DNA from: an uncultured Clostridia bacterium
GTDB lineage: Bacteria > Bacillota > Clostridia > Oscillospirales > Acutalibacteraceae
Direction of reading: 5' to 3'
Assembly (NCBI GenBank): GCA_937875885.1
Contig: CALEIO010000078.1
Coordinates: 1 to 7,353 of the forward strand
DNA: 7,353 nt
A program made the position numbers and the translations under genes. Of the stretch, positions 5,630-7,353 are shown piece after piece. Positions within the stretch are counted from its first letter, which is position 1. Every line of letters begins with the position of its first letter. A model generated the notes under the pieces. It saw only the letters and a program-made list of their open reading frames with translations. It had not been told where the DNA came from and did not search any database.

Positions 5630-6345
5630 TGTTTTTACTTAACATCATCAGAAAAATCAAAATATTCACATTCAATATTTTTAATAAAAACCAGGTTTTC
5701 TACATAAACGGAAGCGAAACTCTTCCCCCGCCCCTGCATGCAGAAGAAGAAAAAGACATCTTAGAACAAATCAAAAACGGGAATGAAAATCTACGGGAAA
5801 AGCTGATTGTTCACAACCTGCGACTTGTAGTGTACATTGCAAAAAAATTTGAAAACACCCAGACAACTGTTGAGGACCTGATATCAATAGGTACAATTGG
5901 TCTCATTAAAGCTGTAAACACATTCTCTCCTGATAGAAATATAAAACTTGCAACCTATGCAAGCAGATGTATAGAAAATGAAATACTTATGTTTTTACGA
6001 AAATCTTCACAGAGCAAAAATGAAGTTTCTATTGATGAACCCCTCAACACCGATTGGGACGGCAACGAACTACTTCTGTGCGACGTACTGGGCAGCGAAC
6101 CCGACACAGTAAATGTAAACATAGAAAAAGAACTGGAAACCCAGCAACTATTGCTTGCTGTTTCCCGATTATCTCAAAGAGAAAGCAGGATAATGGAACT
6201 ACGATTCGGACTGAACGGATATAGAGAGCACACTCAAAAACAAGTAGCAGATATCCTGGGAATTTCACAATCGTACATTTCAAGGCTTGAAAAGAAGATT
6301 GTTGAAAGGCTCAAACGCGAACTGGAGAAAACAGTATATCAATAA
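5629..6345 (+). CDS. sigE: RNA polymerase sporulation sigma factor sigma-E (pro-form)
   Basis: A 238-residue sigma-70 family protein that directs early mother-cell transcription. Residues 1-25 form a basic/hydrophobic pro-sequence ([16 protein letters not shown]); by comparison with B. subtilis, SpoIIGA should cut near Tyr25 before [11 protein letters not shown]. Region 2 follows (about 58-125), with [34 protein letters not shown] and [19 protein letters not shown] for core binding and -10 recognition. The sigma-E signature [22 protein letters not shown] is at 134-155. Region 4 (about 172-230) contains [12 protein letters not shown] and the helix-turn-helix [20 protein letters not shown] for -35 recognition. 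The ATG at 5629 uses GGAGG (5617-5621, 7-nt spacing) and overlaps the spoIIGA stop (TAATG), so translation is probably coupled. All key motifs are intact. Confidence 0.97.
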   Translation: MFLLNIIRKIKIFTFNIFNKNQVFYINGSETLPPPLHAEEEKDILEQIKNGNENLREKLIVHNLRLVVYIAKKFENTQTTVEDLISIGTIGLIKAVNTFSPDRNIKLATYASRCIENEILMFLRKSSQSKNEVSIDEPLNTDWDGNELLLCDVLGSEPDTVNVNIEKELETQQLLLAVSRLSQRESRIMELRFGLNGYREHTQKQVADILGISQSYISRLEKKIVERLKRELEKTVYQ

Positions 6346-6356
6346 CACACAATAAA

Positions 6357-6390
6357 AAACACAGGACCGAAATACCGATCCTGTGTTTAT
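6357..6390. terminator. Bidirectional terminator between sigE and the small lipoprotein gene
   Basis: AAACACAGGACCG (6357-6369) and CGATCCTGTGTTT (6376-6388) form a 13-bp stem around a 6-nt loop. On the plus strand there is one C-A mismatch; on the minus strand that position is a U-G pair and the T tail (TTTTTTATT) is better. It ends spoIIGA-sigE, which thus does not run into sigG, and the convergent lipoprotein gene. Confidence 0.88.
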
Positions 6391-6397
6391 TTTTATA

Positions 6398-6676
6398 TCA
6401 CAGTACATTATCCTCTGTCATTGAGCTATATTCTGTGGTTGTAATTGTTGTATCTTTAGTTTCTTCCTGGGTGTTCTCATTACCGATAATTCCATCCTGA
6501 TCATTAATAGTGCCGTTATCACCATTATCAGAACCCATTTTGTCAGTGTTATCTGTAGGGAGAATAGTTGAAACCATTGATTCAACCACATCACCAACAT
6601 TTTCGTTACGCTTGCAAGCGCAAAGCAGCATCAGTACACTCAGACATACAAGAACAATTGCAATTGATTTTTTCAT
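6398..6676 (-). CDS. Small lipoprotein with acidic low-complexity tail, function unknown
   Basis: A 92-residue protein. MKKSIAIVLVCLSVLMLLCAC is a textbook lipoprotein signal peptide with lipobox Leu18-Cys19-Ala20-Cys21; Cys21 would carry the lipid. The mature ~70 residues are polar and acidic, rich in Asp, Asn, Thr, Gly and Glu (NTDKMGSDNGDNGTINDQDG, then TTITTTEYSSMTEDNVL), probably disordered, with no recognisable domain. The ATG at 6674-6676 follows GAGGTGA (6680-6686) at good spacing. It lies 75 nt downstream of the MORN-repeat gene on the same strand, with a strong hairpin between them, and converges on sigE. Confidence 0.78.
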   Translation of the reverse strand: MKKSIAIVLVCLSVLMLLCACKRNENVGDVVESMVSTILPTDNTDKMGSDNGDNGTINDQDGIIGNENTQEETKDTTITTTEYSSMTEDNVL

Positions 6677-6692
6677 AATTCACCTCAAAATA

Positions 6693-6726
6693 AATAATAC
6701 CGTCCTTCTGTGTGGACGGTATTATT
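6693..6726 (-). terminator. 13-bp hairpin between the MORN gene and the lipoprotein gene
   Basis: AATAATACCGTCC (6693-6705) and GGACGGTATTATT (6714-6726) are perfectly complementary around an 8-nt loop. On the minus strand the right-hand side runs into TATTTTGAGG, so it resembles a terminator with a modest U tail. It starts about 25 nt after the MORN gene stop and ends only some 7 nt before the lipoprotein's ribosome binding site, leaving no room for a separate promoter downstream. It may be a leaky terminator or an RNA-processing element. Confidence 0.7.
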
Positions 6727-6751
6727 ATGCGATAAATTATATAAATTATGT

Positions 6752-7353
6752 TTAATCAAACAAATCATCTATGGAAATAACTTTTTTGATCATTTTTAGA
6801 GTCTTTTCATCCCAGACCTCAACTGTAAATGTATTTTTAGTAAAATCAGAAATTCTGATTCCACCATTCACACGCTCACAAGCACTGTCAAGATACATAA
6901 ACTTTCCGTTGCTGTCGAAACGAACACCTACAGAATCAGGTTTATTCTGCTTCCAGGTACCAATATGAGAAACACCGGTTTCAGAGCTTACACCAAGACC
7001 AAAACCATTACGGAGATTTTTATTCCAATCTCCCCAATAGCAAAGGCTTCCGTCTTTATAGTAAAAGACACCTTTGCCGTGACGCATATCGTTAAGATAC
7101 TCTCCCTCGTAAGCTGTGTTACCATCGGCCATTAAGGTTTTGCCTCTGCCACTTCGGTTTCGATTTTCATCAAGCTGACCGTAATAGCTGTAAACAAGGC
7201 CATTGCTCTCAATAACAGTTTCGGGTGCGTTTTCTTCAATGTACTCTACAGACTCCTTCACCTGAGAAACCTCATCTGTAGTTGAAATCTCGCATTCGGG
7301 ACTTACAAAAACTTCATCTGTTTCTACTGTATGAGGGATGTTTACAGAATGAG
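6752..7353 (-). CDS. MORN-repeat protein (N-terminus outside the window)
   Basis: The frame is open from the right edge to the stop at 6752-6754, 199 visible residues. A GTG at 7259-7261 could be read as a start, but the frame continues upstream without a stop and the GTG has no ribosome binding site, so the gene is taken as truncated by the window. The first ~50 visible residues are an acidic linker rich in Glu, Thr and Val. Then follow about four MORN-like units of roughly 23 residues: YYGQLDENRNRSGRGKTLMA, YEGEYLNDMRHGKGVFYYKD, YWGDWNKNLRNGFGLG and a degenerate HIGTWKQNKPDSVGVRF. A ~40-residue C-terminal segment has no recognised motif. MORN repeats form beta-hairpin strips used in protein or lipid contact; the bacterial roles are diverse, so no specific function is assigned. 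A signal or transmembrane segment may lie beyond the edge. Confidence 0.8.
   Translation of the reverse strand, partial: HSVNIPHTVETDEVFVSPECEISTTDEVSQVKESVEYIEENAPETVIESNGLVYSYYGQLDENRNRSGRGKTLMADGNTAYEGEYLNDMRHGKGVFYYKDGSLCYWGDWNKNLRNGFGLGVSSETGVSHIGTWKQNKPDSVGVRFDSNGKFMYLDSACERVNGGIRISDFTKNTFTVEVWDEKTLKMIKKVISIDDLFD

Noticed and set aside
7259..7261. GTG as the start codon of the MORN-repeat protein
   Set aside because: The frame continues upstream to the window edge in similar acidic sequence and no ribosome binding site precedes the GTG.
1..7353. Mobile elements, CRISPR arrays, attachment sites, tRNA genes
   Set aside because: No transposase or integrase coding, no regularly spaced direct repeats and no cloverleaf-like sequence were seen; all coding fits normal chromosomal genes.

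Overview
The window reads as chromosomal DNA of a low-GC, endospore-forming Firmicute. The class Clostridia, perhaps the Ruminococcaceae/Oscillospirales, is an inference from the YlmC/YmxH-type protein, the clostridial-style S2 N-terminus, the SpoIIGA/sigma-E pair and strong AGGAGG ribosome binding sites. No mobile element, tRNA, rRNA or CRISPR array is visible.

Layout. (1) 1-863, minus strand: rpsB (30S protein S2), cut by the window edge near its C-terminus, with a near-consensus sigma-A promoter and a ~100-nt leader holding nested hairpins. (2) 1012-2019, minus strand: a secreted SleB/CwlJ-type cell wall hydrolase with a terminator, a long GC-richer leader that looks structured, a 20-bp inverted repeat and a candidate promoter. 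(3) 2164-2448, minus strand: a YlmC/YmxH-family PRC-barrel sporulation protein. (4) 2546-3936, plus strand: a translationally coupled pair of six-helix membrane proteins of unknown function, with their own promoter and a perfect 18-bp terminator hairpin. (5) 3960-4430, minus strand: a putative lipoprotein whose upstream region contains a perfect sigma-E-type -10 sequence. (6) 4823-6345, plus strand: spoIIGA-sigE, the protease that activates pro-sigma-E and the mother-cell sigma factor itself. (7) 6357-7353, minus strand: a second small lipoprotein and, upstream of it, a MORN-repeat protein running off the right edge, separated by a strong hairpin.

How they fit. SpoIIGA and pro-sigma-E are the core of mother-cell compartment control in early sporulation: SpoIIGA cleaves the pro-peptide of sigma-E after the septum forms. 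The YmxH-type protein and the SleB-like hydrolase match a sporulation/germination neighbourhood. The two lipoproteins flanking spoIIGA-sigE on the opposite strand and the two-gene membrane operon are the unexplained parts. sigG, which follows sigE in Bacillus and many Clostridia, is not next to sigE here. I did not find a clearly novel system; the best leads are the hydrolase leader, the membrane protein pair and the possible sigma-E control of the divergent lipoprotein.
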